Under the pieces are notes generated by a model. That model saw only the letters and a program-made list of their open reading frames with translations, had not been told where the DNA came from and made no database searches. The translations under genes and the position numbers were made by a program. From Prevotella sp. UBA4217 (GTDB taxonomy: Bacteria; Bacteroidota; Bacteroidia; Bacteroidales; Bacteroidaceae): a DNA stretch of 64,000 bases. Each line of letters starts with the position of its first letter. The stretch's first letter is position 1. Location of the stretch: NCBI GenBank assembly GCA_002379425.1, contig DFTH01000003.1, positions 248,627-312,626 of the forward strand, written 5' to 3'. This document shows, piece by piece, positions 16,858-24,479 of the stretch.

Positions 16858-17853
16858 ATGACCAGACTGAAGAGTGCGTTTATAGTACTTGTGAGTATAT
16901 TCCTGGTGCTGTTTCTTTCCTCATGGGAAAGAGATGATTATGATGTGATGGGACCTATTCCATCTGCACCAGATTATACGGATTCCACGCAGTGGTACAT
17001 CGTTGACAGGCATGGCGAGGCCGACCTTTTCTATGTCATCTCTACTGAGACGGTCGATCACATGGTGGGTGATGACTCGTGCCATTTTGCTGACACTTAC
17101 TTGGCGTATCAGCGCAAGCCGATGCTCAAGGAGATGCTGGCGGTGGATTCTTTCTATTCTGGCAGACTCAACTACTACTCTCCGTTCTATCGGCAGGTGT
17201 CTATGAATTCATGGCTCACACCCGAGAAAGCGTTCACTCGTCTTTCGCTGTCGCTTAGTGACGCAGTGAACAGTTGGCAATACTATCTGGAGCATTTCAA
17301 TCAGGGGCGCCCTTTTATCCTGGCAGGTTACAGTCAGGGAGCAGAAGCCATATTGGAAATCTTGAAGAGTATGCCCGATAGTGTCTGTCAGCGGATGGTA
17401 GCAGCCTATTTCATAGGTTTCAAACTGTTACAAGAAGATGTGGATAGTATTGACAACATCAGACTGGCAGAGGGGGCTACGGATACCGGGGTGACCGTCT
17501 CATTCAACTCCGTGCGCTCACCTGACTGTATGCTCTATATCAGTGAGGGCACGGCGGCTTGCATCAATCCCGTCAACTGGCGGACGGATACGGTGTCTGC
17601 TCCTTTCGTCAACTATGGCCGCAGGCAGAATGACACGCTGACCGTCAGATGTGATCCTGAGAGTAAGCATCTCATCGTCAGTGATTGGAAGAAGGAGACG
17701 ATCATGCCCTTCCTGGGTATTCCAGGCAACTACCACCACATGGAACTGCGTTTCTACTATCCTTATATCCGCCAGAATATAGCCGATCGCGTGGCGGCCT
17801 ACTTCGCTAAAAAAGAAGAGGAGTGCCATTGCACTCCCTCCTGTTGCCATTAG
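16858..17853 (+). CDS. DUF3089-type alpha/beta hydrolase, exported
   Basis: 331 residues from MTRLKSAFIVLVSIFLVLF; the in-frame extension to 16801 overlaps the promoter. N-terminal hydrophobic segment, then a DUF3089-like alpha/beta hydrolase: 'DTYLAYQRKPMLKEM', nucleophile elbow 'FILAGYSQGAEAILEIL' (GxSxG) and 'IPGNYHHMELRFYYPYI' near the end with candidate catalytic His. Substrate unknown. The last residues, ECHCTPSCCH, are unusual: they are encoded by a hairpin that acts as a terminator for the convergent amylase gene, with which this gene shares its last 4 bp. I therefore read the Cys/His tail as a by-product of overlapping signals rather than a metal site, though I cannot exclude the latter. 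Confidence 0.75.
   Translation: MTRLKSAFIVLVSIFLVLFLSSWERDDYDVMGPIPSAPDYTDSTQWYIVDRHGEADLFYVISTETVDHMVGDDSCHFADTYLAYQRKPMLKEMLAVDSFYSGRLNYYSPFYRQVSMNSWLTPEKAFTRLSLSLSDAVNSWQYYLEHFNQGRPFILAGYSQGAEAILEILKSMPDSVCQRMVAAYFIGFKLLQEDVDSIDNIRLAEGATDTGVTVSFNSVRSPDCMLYISEGTAACINPVNWRTDTVSAPFVNYGRRQNDTLTVRCDPESKHLIVSDWKKETIMPFLGIPGNYHHMELRFYYPYIRQNIADRVAAYFAKKEEECHCTPSCCH
17820..17837 (-). terminator. Amylase terminator embedded in the DUF3089 coding end
   Basis: GGAGTGC (17820-17826) and GCACTCC (17831-17837) around a 4-nt loop. On the minus strand the stem is followed by CTCTTCTTTTTTAGC, a good U-tract, about 15 bp past the amylase stop. Confidence 0.7.
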
Positions 17854-19805
17854 TATTCCAGTACGAGACTCTGTCTGGGCTTGAGTTCCACATTCTTCGA
17901 CAGGTCGTAGTAGTGGTTCGTCAGGATGTCCTTTGCCTTCGTCGCAGTGCCTATCACCTCATCGTAGCGCTCCACCTCGAGCGTGGCGGGCCGGGAGGTA
18001 CCGTTGAGCACGGTGAGCGCTGTCTTGCCCTTATACTGGCGGGCGATGACATAGACTCCCTTGTAGGGGATGAACTGGGTCTGTGAGCCCTTGGTGATCA
18101 CTTCGTTGCCTTGGCGCCAGTGCAGCAGTCGGCTGGTCCATAGGAACATCTGCTGCTCGGCCTTCGTGCGCCCCTCCTTGGTGAAGCAGTTGTGCGTGTC
18201 GCCAGGGAATCCGCCGGGGAAGTCGCAGCGCACGTTACCGTCGGTCACTTCCTTCGTGCCGTTCATCAGCACCTCCGTACCGTAATAGAGTTGTGGGATG
18301 CGGTTCACCGTCAGCAACAGTGCGAGAGCCTGTTTCAAGGCGAGCGTGTCCTTGCCTTTGCCTAAGAAGCGGTCAGTGTCGTGGTTCTCGATAAAGGCCA
18401 TCACGCTCGATGGGTTAGGGTAGAGGTAGTCATAGACGAACGACCCGTAGAGTCGGTTCAGTCCGTTCCACCAGGGATCTGTCTCCTCGTTCTTGGCTTG
18501 GTTGATCTTGTCGAAGAACGAGAAGTCCATAACGGTTTTCAAGTAGGAGTTCTGCTCTGCGATTCTCGAGTCCTTCTGCCAGGCGGCGGTATAGGCAGGC
18601 TCTGTCACCCAGGTCTCGCCCACGGTGTTGAAGTTCGGATACTCCTCGTTGATCTCCTTCATCCACTGTGCCATCGCGTCGGCGTATGCGTACGGATAAG
18701 TGTCCATGCGTATGCCGTTGATGCCGACGGTCTCTATCCACCATATACTGTTCTGGATGAGGTAGCGCATCAGGTGCGGGTTGTGCTGGTTGAGGTCCGG
18801 CATGGAGGGCACGAACCAACCCTTCACCGTCTCCTTCATATCAATCTTCGAGGCGTAGGGATCTACCACGGGCGTCAGTTTATAACTGGTCTGCAGGTAA
18901 GCACTTTTCTGGGGCTCTGAACCGTCGGCATTAGCCGTAAAGCCTGTCATCGGGTCGCGTCCGCTCTGTTTCTCCGAGAGCCACTCGGGGGTGTTCAGCC
19001 AGTCCTTTGAGGGCATGTCCTGAGTCCAGGGGTGCTCAAAACCGCTATGGTTGAAGATCATGTCCATCACGACCTTCAGTCCCTTGGCATGGGCTTCGTC
19101 GCAGAGAGCCTTATAGTCGTCGTTGGAGCCGAAGCGCGGATCCACGCGATAGTAGTTCGTGGTGGCATAGCCGTGATAGGTGGAGAAGCCGTTCTCGGAG
19201 TCGGGCGAGTCGTTCTCCAGGACGGGTGTAAACCAGAGGGCGGTCACACCGAGTTCCTTGAAGTAGTCCAGGTGCTCGCGGATGCCGTTCAGGTCACCAC
19301 CGTGGCGCAGACTGGGCTTTGTACGGTCCTCCACGTACGTGCGCATACCTTTTATTTGCTTGGGATGGTTGGCACCTTGGGCGAAACGGTCGGGCATCAG
19401 CATGTAGAGCACGTCGGCATTGGTGAAGCCCATGCGCTCCTCACCTTTCTTCTCGCGCACCTTGAGTTGATACGGTACCTTCGTCTTCTTGCCGAAACAG
19501 AGGGTCATTGTTCCTGGCTGTGCATCCTTCAGGTTCATGTAAATCAGCAGGTAATTGGGTGAGTCGAGGCGCACCAGACTGTCGATCTTGGCACCAGGAT
19601 AGTCTGTCGTGACGCTTTCCACGTCGCGGATGCCCTGGCCATAGACCATCAGTTGCACCTGAGGATTCTTCATCCCCGCAAACCAGTCGGTCGGCTCAAT
19701 CCTGTTAACCACTGGCCGACTGGTATTCACCGTCGTCTTCTTTGCTGCACTCATTGTCAATACGTTTGCCATCACGATGGCGGTTACCAATAAAATCCGT
19801 CGCAT
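17850..19805 (-). CDS. Alpha-amylase family GH13 (SusA-like neopullulanase/cyclomaltodextrinase)
   Basis: 651 residues with a signal peptide (MRRILLVTAIVMANVLTMSAA). An N-terminal Ig-like domain ('VNRIEPTDWFAGMKNPQVQL') of the cyclomaltodextrinase type precedes the GH13 barrel: 'VVMDMIFNHSGFEH', nucleophile Asp in 'GIRMDTYPYAYAD' (about residue 367), acid/base Glu in 'TVGETWV' (about 396) and third carboxylate in 'FIENHDTDRF' (about 475). These are the features of periplasmic SusA-type enzymes that cut alpha-1,4 (and pullulan) linkages into short maltooligosaccharides. It has its own promoter and shares an upstream operator-like site with the malQ operon. Convergent overlap of 4 bp with the DUF3089 gene. 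Confidence 0.92.
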   Translation of the reverse strand: MRRILLVTAIVMANVLTMSAAKKTTVNTSRPVVNRIEPTDWFAGMKNPQVQLMVYGQGIRDVESVTTDYPGAKIDSLVRLDSPNYLLIYMNLKDAQPGTMTLCFGKKTKVPYQLKVREKKGEERMGFTNADVLYMLMPDRFAQGANHPKQIKGMRTYVEDRTKPSLRHGGDLNGIREHLDYFKELGVTALWFTPVLENDSPDSENGFSTYHGYATTNYYRVDPRFGSNDDYKALCDEAHAKGLKVVMDMIFNHSGFEHPWTQDMPSKDWLNTPEWLSEKQSGRDPMTGFTANADGSEPQKSAYLQTSYKLTPVVDPYASKIDMKETVKGWFVPSMPDLNQHNPHLMRYLIQNSIWWIETVGINGIRMDTYPYAYADAMAQWMKEINEEYPNFNTVGETWVTEPAYTAAWQKDSRIAEQNSYLKTVMDFSFFDKINQAKNEETDPWWNGLNRLYGSFVYDYLYPNPSSVMAFIENHDTDRFLGKGKDTLALKQALALLLTVNRIPQLYYGTEVLMNGTKEVTDGNVRCDFPGGFPGDTHNCFTKEGRTKAEQQMFLWTSRLLHWRQGNEVITKGSQTQFIPYKGVYVIARQYKGKTALTVLNGTSRPATLEVERYDEVIGTATKAKDILTNHYYDLSKNVELKPRQSLVLEY

Positions 19806-19833
19806 AGTCGTTCTTAGTTTATTCTTCTGTGTG

Positions 19834-19841
19834 CAAAGATA
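19834..19841 (-). promoter_or_regulatory. -7 element (TATCTTTG) for the amylase gene
   Basis: Exact TAnnTTTG on the minus strand 29 bp before the start codon; the -33 position lacks a clear TTTG, fitting an activator-dependent promoter. Confidence 0.65.
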
Positions 19842-19895
19842 CGCTTTTTATTGTAAAGTTGTACATATCGTCGGCAGATTTCTGCTGCTTTCGTG

Positions 19896-19909
19896 GAAAA
19901 ACGTTTGCA
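19896..19909 (-). promoter_or_regulatory. LacI/CRE-like operator candidate upstream of the amylase promoter
   Basis: Minus-strand TGCAAACGTTTTTC. Its TGCAAnCGTTT core matches the site at 48994-49007 before malQ, and its CG centre lies 61 bp above the -7 element in both cases. Confidence 0.5.
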
Positions 19910-19994
19910 CAAGAATAAAAAAATCACAGCATCTTATTGGAAATAGAAAGATTTTGCGTATTTCTGCAGGCAGAAACCAATAACAGGCAAAAGA

Positions 19995-20215
19995 ATGATG
20001 AAACTTAAAGCAATGATTCTGGCAACGGCAGGTTGCCTGTTGATGAATGTCGCTCAGGCACAGAGCGTACGGGAGACTGTAAGACCTTCAGCATCCCCGC
20101 CTTCAACGGTCTGGCTCAGATCCTGATACAAAGCAGCGACGAGGCAGGCACCTTGCAACTGAACTGTGAGAGCGACGGTCTGAAGACATCAACCATCCAG
20201 ATCGTCAGCCTTTGA
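19995..20215 (+). pseudogene. Remnant of a GH2-type glycosidase gene (signal peptide plus C-terminal tail)
   Basis: The ATG at 19995 starts a credible signal peptide (MMKLKAMILATAGCLLMNVA, ending QAQ) that hits a TGA at 20124. In another frame the sequence continues as 'FSIPAFNGLAQILIQSSDE' and 'GTLQLNCESDGLKTSTIQ' to a stop at 20215. That second part resembles the extreme C-terminus of GH2 beta-galactosidase-like proteins, where an 'FNG.A..I.QS....G...L...S.GLK' strand pair ends the protein. The central several hundred codons are missing and the two ends are out of frame, so this looks like one large internal deletion. It lies at the boundary of the HTCS/SusCD locus and overlaps the HTCS 3' end by 11 bp, suggesting that the locus once encoded this enzyme. 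Confidence 0.65.
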
Positions 20216-23200
20216 ACTCGGTGGGCGTTACACCAAACTGCTTCTTGAAGACGACAGAGAAATGGCTCTGGGTGCTGAACCCGCACTTGTCGGCAATCTC
20301 GGACACTGAATATCTACCGCCCTTGAGCAGTTCGGCAGCACGATTGAGTTTATAGGTGCGGAAGAAGTTGGAGGGTGTCTCGCCCGTGAGACCCTTAATC
20401 TTATAATACAACTTGGTACGCGAGATGTAAAGCATCTTCGTGATGCGCGTCACGTCGAGTTCGGAATTCGAGAGTTCTTCCTCCATCAGTTTATAGAGTT
20501 CCTCCATGAAGTGCTTGTCTTGTTCGGAGAGGGCGTTGTCGACACCTTCGCCCTCGGTGGTAGTGGCATTGGTGAGGAGTTTGCGCACACGCTCACGATT
20601 CTTCAACTGCGACTGGATGAGGGCAGAGAGCACCGCCGGATCGAAAGGTTTCGTGACATAGGCATCAGCCCCGACATTGAGACCCTCAACCTGATTCTCG
20701 GCAGTCACCTTCGCCGTGACGAGGATGACGGGGATATGACTAAGTTGGATATCCTGTTTGATCTCCTGACAAAGTTGATAGCCATCCTTTCCCGGCATGG
20801 CCACATCGCTGAGCACAATATTCGGTTCTTCGGCACGCATCTCCTCAAGAGCCGTCTCTGCATCGAGACAAGTGATGAGCCGGTAGTCTTGAGAGAACAG
20901 CAGGCGCATGTAGTTGATGATCTCCGTATCGTCGTCGACTACGAGGATTGTAGGACGGTCATCCTCAGACTGCTGTGACTCGCGGACATATTGCTGCACA
21001 GCGGGGGTATCGATGACGCGGAAATCAGCAAGGCCATCGCTAGCCAGCGGGCGACGCTCTGCCTCAGCATAGGCCGTCTCAGCCATCGGATAGACGAGTG
21101 TGAAGACAGCCCCTGTACCCTCGGTGCGATTATCTACGGTAAGAGAACCATGATGCAGTTCAGCCAGGCGACGCGCGAAATAGAGACCGATGCCTGTGCC
21201 ATAGTTGAGGATGGCCTTCGTCTGGTTATCAAGTTGGTAATAGCGCTTGAAGATATTTTCACGCTGGTCCTCAGGAATACCCTTGCCCGTATCAGCCACG
21301 CAGACCTTCACCTGGCCTTCAGCCACATCAAGAGAAACATCGATGCGTCCGCCACGGGGCGTGAACTTCAGGGCGTTGGAGAGCAGATTAGAGACAATCT
21401 TTTCGAGTTTGTCGTTATCAGTCCAAGCCTGGAGTGCATCCGCCATCCCAATGCGGACAATCGTGATGCCTTTCTCGCGGGCATTGAACTCGAAGGTGTC
21501 GCAGATATCATTCATGGCCTTTGCCACATCGGTCTGCTCCACATGGAGGCACAGAGTGTCGTTCTCGAGTTTATTGAAGTCCATGAGTTGATTGACGAGT
21601 TTGAACATGCGCTGGATGCTGCGCTGGGCCACGCTGAGCAGCGAGCGATCCTCACCACTGAGGTTACCGCTGCGCACAAGTTGCCCCACGGGGCCTGCCA
21701 CCATCGTGAGCGGTGTGCGGAACTCATGGGCAATGTTGGCAAAGAAACTCATGTTCATCTGGTTCGTGCGCAACTCCTGCTCTTTTTCCATCTGCGCCTG
21801 ACGGGCGGCACGCCTGGCAATCACCACGCGGCGGGCATTGCGATAAAGATACCAGGCAAGAGCCGAGGCGAGAGATATATAGATGAGCCATGCCCACCAC
21901 GCATTAGCAGGCGAGGGAGCAACGGCAATACTCAGCGTACGTTCATCGCAGAAGCGCTCGTCACTGGCATTATCAGTAGCCTTCACGCGGAAGGTGTAAT
22001 GACCGGGCGGCAGATTGGCATAACTGGCAGAATGGTTGTTGCCCGCATCAATCCAATCGCGGTCGAAACCATCGAGTTTATAATAATAATGTACGCGTTC
22101 ATACTCCCCGAAGTCGAGCGCAGTATAAGAGATGCTGAAGTTATTCTCGTCGTGGCGCAGACGTACCTCCTGACAACTGTCGAGCACGGCCTCAATGGAC
22201 CCGTCGGCAGAAGGCCGTACCAAATGGTTGTGGATCTTCAGATGGCTGAATTTCAGGGGAATCTGTCGGAGCGTGTCAATATCGGCGGGGTTGAACATGG
22301 TGATACCATCGGTACTTCCGAAGACCAGACAGCCATTAGGCAACTGACACGAGGCACGATCGACAAACTCATCGCCAGCAATACCGTCGGCCTTATAGAG
22401 CGACGTGATGCGCCCCGTCTTACGATCCCAACGATTCAGGCCTTTCATCGTAGCCACCCAGATATTACCCTGAACGTCTTCCTCGATGCTGCCCACATCA
22501 GAGCAGGAGATGCCCGCGACGCGCGTCATCTCGTTTGTCTTCAGATTGTAACGCAGAAGTCCGTTGCTCACGGTACCGATCCAAACGTCGCCCTTGGAAT
22601 CCTGGATCATATCAGTAGGGATGTACACACTGCGACGGATGCACTGTGCCATCGAAGGAATATCGAGTTCGGAGAACTTCCCCGTCTGAGGGTTCATCTT
22701 GAGAATCTTCTGGAAGAACGCTGAGATGAGCAGTTGCCCATCACTGAGCCTCAGCAGCGAGGGAATGAAGCAGAAGTCGGCATTAAAGGCTTGTTTCATG
22801 ACGGGTGCGCCACTGCTTGGGAATCCCACGATGTCGTTACTGCTTGTGGATGCCCAAACCATGCCATCGTCTGTCTGCTCGAAATCCATCACCCCAAGTG
22901 CGGGTGTCTGACTGAGTATGGTCAGCCGTGAGCCGTCGTAGCGACACTTCAGCACCATACTACCCGTGGAGAGCCACAGGTAGCCGTCGCGATCGCAGAA
23001 AATATGGGTTATCGCATTCTTCTGTTCACCTGATGGCAGTCCTTCAAGTGGGATGGCCTCAGCCTTCTGAGCATAGCAGTGGTAGACGAAGATTCCCTTG
23101 AGGAGGGTGGATATCCAGAGGTTCTGCTGGCGATCCATCGCCAACGCGAGTACCGAAGAGTGGCCGATGGCACGGTTCAGATAGTTGTCGCTACCGCCGA

Positions 23201-24218
23201 ACTTCTCCTTATAGTAATAATCGGCAAACAGTCCCTTGTCGTAGGTGCCCATCCACACGTTCTGGCGCGAATCCTGGAAGATCTGTGTGACGAGACCAGA
23301 GGCTACGGGGAGGGCTTTGAGTTCCTTTGCCAGAAGGTCCAGTTCGAAAACGCCGTTCTTTGAGGTACTGAGCAGAATGGTGTTATTAACCAGCAGTCGT
23401 GCAGTCTGAATGATGCTATTGTGAGCCGTTAGCCTTGCTTCTATCGCAGGATCGAGGGGCACCATCCGCCGCGACTTGGTATCGAAGAGGATGATCTGTC
23501 CGTAGCCCGAAAGGATCATCAGTCCGTTGGAGAGCATCTCGGAGTAGAAGATGTTAGGGTTGCCATCTAAGGGGAACACCTGTTTCTGCTTAAATGTCGT
23601 GCCGTCGTAGAGCAACAGTTGCCGGCTCTCAGTGATGAGGATATCGTCGGCAGCATCGATGATGCAGTTTCCCCACGCCCACTGTTTGCCTGCCAACTGA
23701 CGTGAAATGATAGGGTGGAAGGCTTTGAGCCCATCGTCGTAGAGCATTACATCGGTACCGTTGTAGGCATACACACGACCGCGTTTGTCCTCCAGGAGTT
23801 TCTGGATGTTCAGGTTCGTTGTCTTTGCACCGATGCGCTCGAAGCAATCCATGCGGGTATAGCGGCAAATGCCATTTACTGTGGCTACCCAGAGACGGCC
23901 CTTGCGATCGCAGAGGACATCCTTGATCTGGTTATCTGGTAGCCCCATGGTGTCATCGGCACAGAAATATTGGTGGTATTCGTGGCCGTCGTAGCGGTTC
24001 AGACCGCGGAAGGTACCTATCCACAACTGTCCGGAAGCATCCTCGGCAATACACTGCACACGACTGTTAGACAGTTCCTGTGCCAATACAAGACTGTGTT
24101 CCTCATCCTTGTCGATCTTGTTGTCAGGTTTCCCCTCCTGCTGGCAGGAGAGTATCATCAGCGTCAGCATGAGACTGGCCATTAGCATTACGACAGATTT
24201 CCCTTTCGTCATCATCAT
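20205..24218 (-). CDS. Hybrid two-component system sensor/regulator (HTCS) of the SusCD locus
   Basis: 1337 residues from the MMMTKG start; a longer reading to 24284 crosses the promoter. Signal/lipobox-like N-terminus ('LMLTLMILSCQQEG'), then periplasmic two-component beta-propeller repeats ('LWIGTFRGLNRYDG', 'VWIGTVSNGLLRYN') and a Y_Y_Y domain. A membrane helix follows (about 776-797, 'AWWAWLIYISLASALAWYLY'), then HisKA with phospho-His in 'FFANIAHEFRTPLTM' (about 830), HATPase ('NLLSNALKFTPRGG', 'DTGKGIPED'), receiver with 'VLSDVAMPGKDGYQL' (Asp about 1135) and an AraC HTH (1243-1337). HTCS proteins sense oligosaccharides and activate the neighbouring locus. It is divergent from SusC with repeated sites in between. 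Confidence 0.93.
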   Translation of the reverse strand: MMMTKGKSVVMLMASLMLTLMILSCQQEGKPDNKIDKDEEHSLVLAQELSNSRVQCIAEDASGQLWIGTFRGLNRYDGHEYHQYFCADDTMGLPDNQIKDVLCDRKGRLWVATVNGICRYTRMDCFERIGAKTTNLNIQKLLEDKRGRVYAYNGTDVMLYDDGLKAFHPIISRQLAGKQWAWGNCIIDAADDILITESRQLLLYDGTTFKQKQVFPLDGNPNIFYSEMLSNGLMILSGYGQIILFDTKSRRMVPLDPAIEARLTAHNSIIQTARLLVNNTILLSTSKNGVFELDLLAKELKALPVASGLVTQIFQDSRQNVWMGTYDKGLFADYYYKEKFGGSDNYLNRAIGHSSVLALAMDRQQNLWISTLLKGIFVYHCYAQKAEAIPLEGLPSGEQKNAITHIFCDRDGYLWLSTGSMVLKCRYDGSRLTILSQTPALGVMDFEQTDDGMVWASTSSNDIVGFPSSGAPVMKQAFNADFCFIPSLLRLSDGQLLISAFFQKILKMNPQTGKFSELDIPSMAQCIRRSVYIPTDMIQDSKGDVWIGTVSNGLLRYNLKTNEMTRVAGISCSDVGSIEEDVQGNIWVATMKGLNRWDRKTGRITSLYKADGIAGDEFVDRASCQLPNGCLVFGSTDGITMFNPADIDTLRQIPLKFSHLKIHNHLVRPSADGSIEAVLDSCQEVRLRHDENNFSISYTALDFGEYERVHYYYKLDGFDRDWIDAGNNHSASYANLPPGHYTFRVKATDNASDERFCDERTLSIAVAPSPANAWWAWLIYISLASALAWYLYRNARRVVIARRAARQAQMEKEQELRTNQMNMSFFANIAHEFRTPLTMVAGPVGQLVRSGNLSGEDRSLLSVAQRSIQRMFKLVNQLMDFNKLENDTLCLHVEQTDVAKAMNDICDTFEFNAREKGITIVRIGMADALQAWTDNDKLEKIVSNLLSNALKFTPRGGRIDVSLDVAEGQVKVCVADTGKGIPEDQRENIFKRYYQLDNQTKAILNYGTGIGLYFARRLAELHHGSLTVDNRTEGTGAVFTLVYPMAETAYAEAERRPLASDGLADFRVIDTPAVQQYVRESQQSEDDRPTILVVDDDTEIINYMRLLFSQDYRLITCLDAETALEEMRAEEPNIVLSDVAMPGKDGYQLCQEIKQDIQLSHIPVILVTAKVTAENQVEGLNVGADAYVTKPFDPAVLSALIQSQLKNRERVRKLLTNATTTEGEGVDNALSEQDKHFMEELYKLMEEELSNSELDVTRITKMLYISRTKLYYKIKGLTGETPSNFFRTYKLNRAAELLKGGRYSVSEIADKCGFSTQSHFSVVFKKQFGVTPTEFKG

Positions 24219-24233
24219 TATTGTATTTTGCTG

Positions 24234-24241
24234 CAAAAATA
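24234..24241 (-). promoter_or_regulatory. -7 element (TATTTTTG) for the HTCS gene
   Basis: Exact TAnnTTTG on the minus strand only 16 bp before the ATG cluster, implying a very short leader. Confidence 0.45.
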
Positions 24242-24327
24242 CTAAAAAGAAGTGAAAACGAAAAGTGAAACGTAAAAAATGCACAAGAGAAGTTACCGCC
24301 GAGAGGCAGTTTTAAACGAATTGAACA

Positions 24328-24368
24328 ACTTTTGAACAAATCGAAACACCCGAAAACACTTTTGAACA
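24328..24368 (+). promoter_or_regulatory. Direct repeats between HTCS and susC, candidate regulator sites
   Basis: ACTTTTGAACA occurs at 24328-24338 and again at 24358-24368, exactly 30 bp (about three helical turns) apart, each followed by CGAAA. A weaker GAATTGAACAA lies just upstream. They sit 52-92 bp above the susC -7 element. Confidence 0.5.
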
Positions 24369-24419
24369 CTATCGAAAATCGTTTGGACGCATCAGAAAGC
24401 CACCTTATACTATTCTCTA

Positions 24420-24427
24420 TACCTTTG
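24420..24427 (+). promoter_or_regulatory. -7 element (TACCTTTG) for susC
   Basis: Exact TAnnTTTG, 53 bp before the susC start. The -33 region has no TTTG, as expected where an activator is needed. Confidence 0.6.
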
Positions 24428-24479
24428 CAGCCGAAATCATCAATCTAAATTCTAACAATATTAACTCTTAACAATTAAA

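Noticed and set aside
17824-17853. C-terminal HCTPSCCH as a metal-binding site of the DUF3089 protein
   Set aside because: The same bases form the terminator hairpin of the convergent amylase gene, which explains them better; kept only as an alternative.
20991-22724. Long plus-strand open frame (577 codons) inside the HTCS gene
   Set aside because: Antisense shadow of the HTCS coding sequence, which has every expected domain; the antisense product has no recognisable motif.
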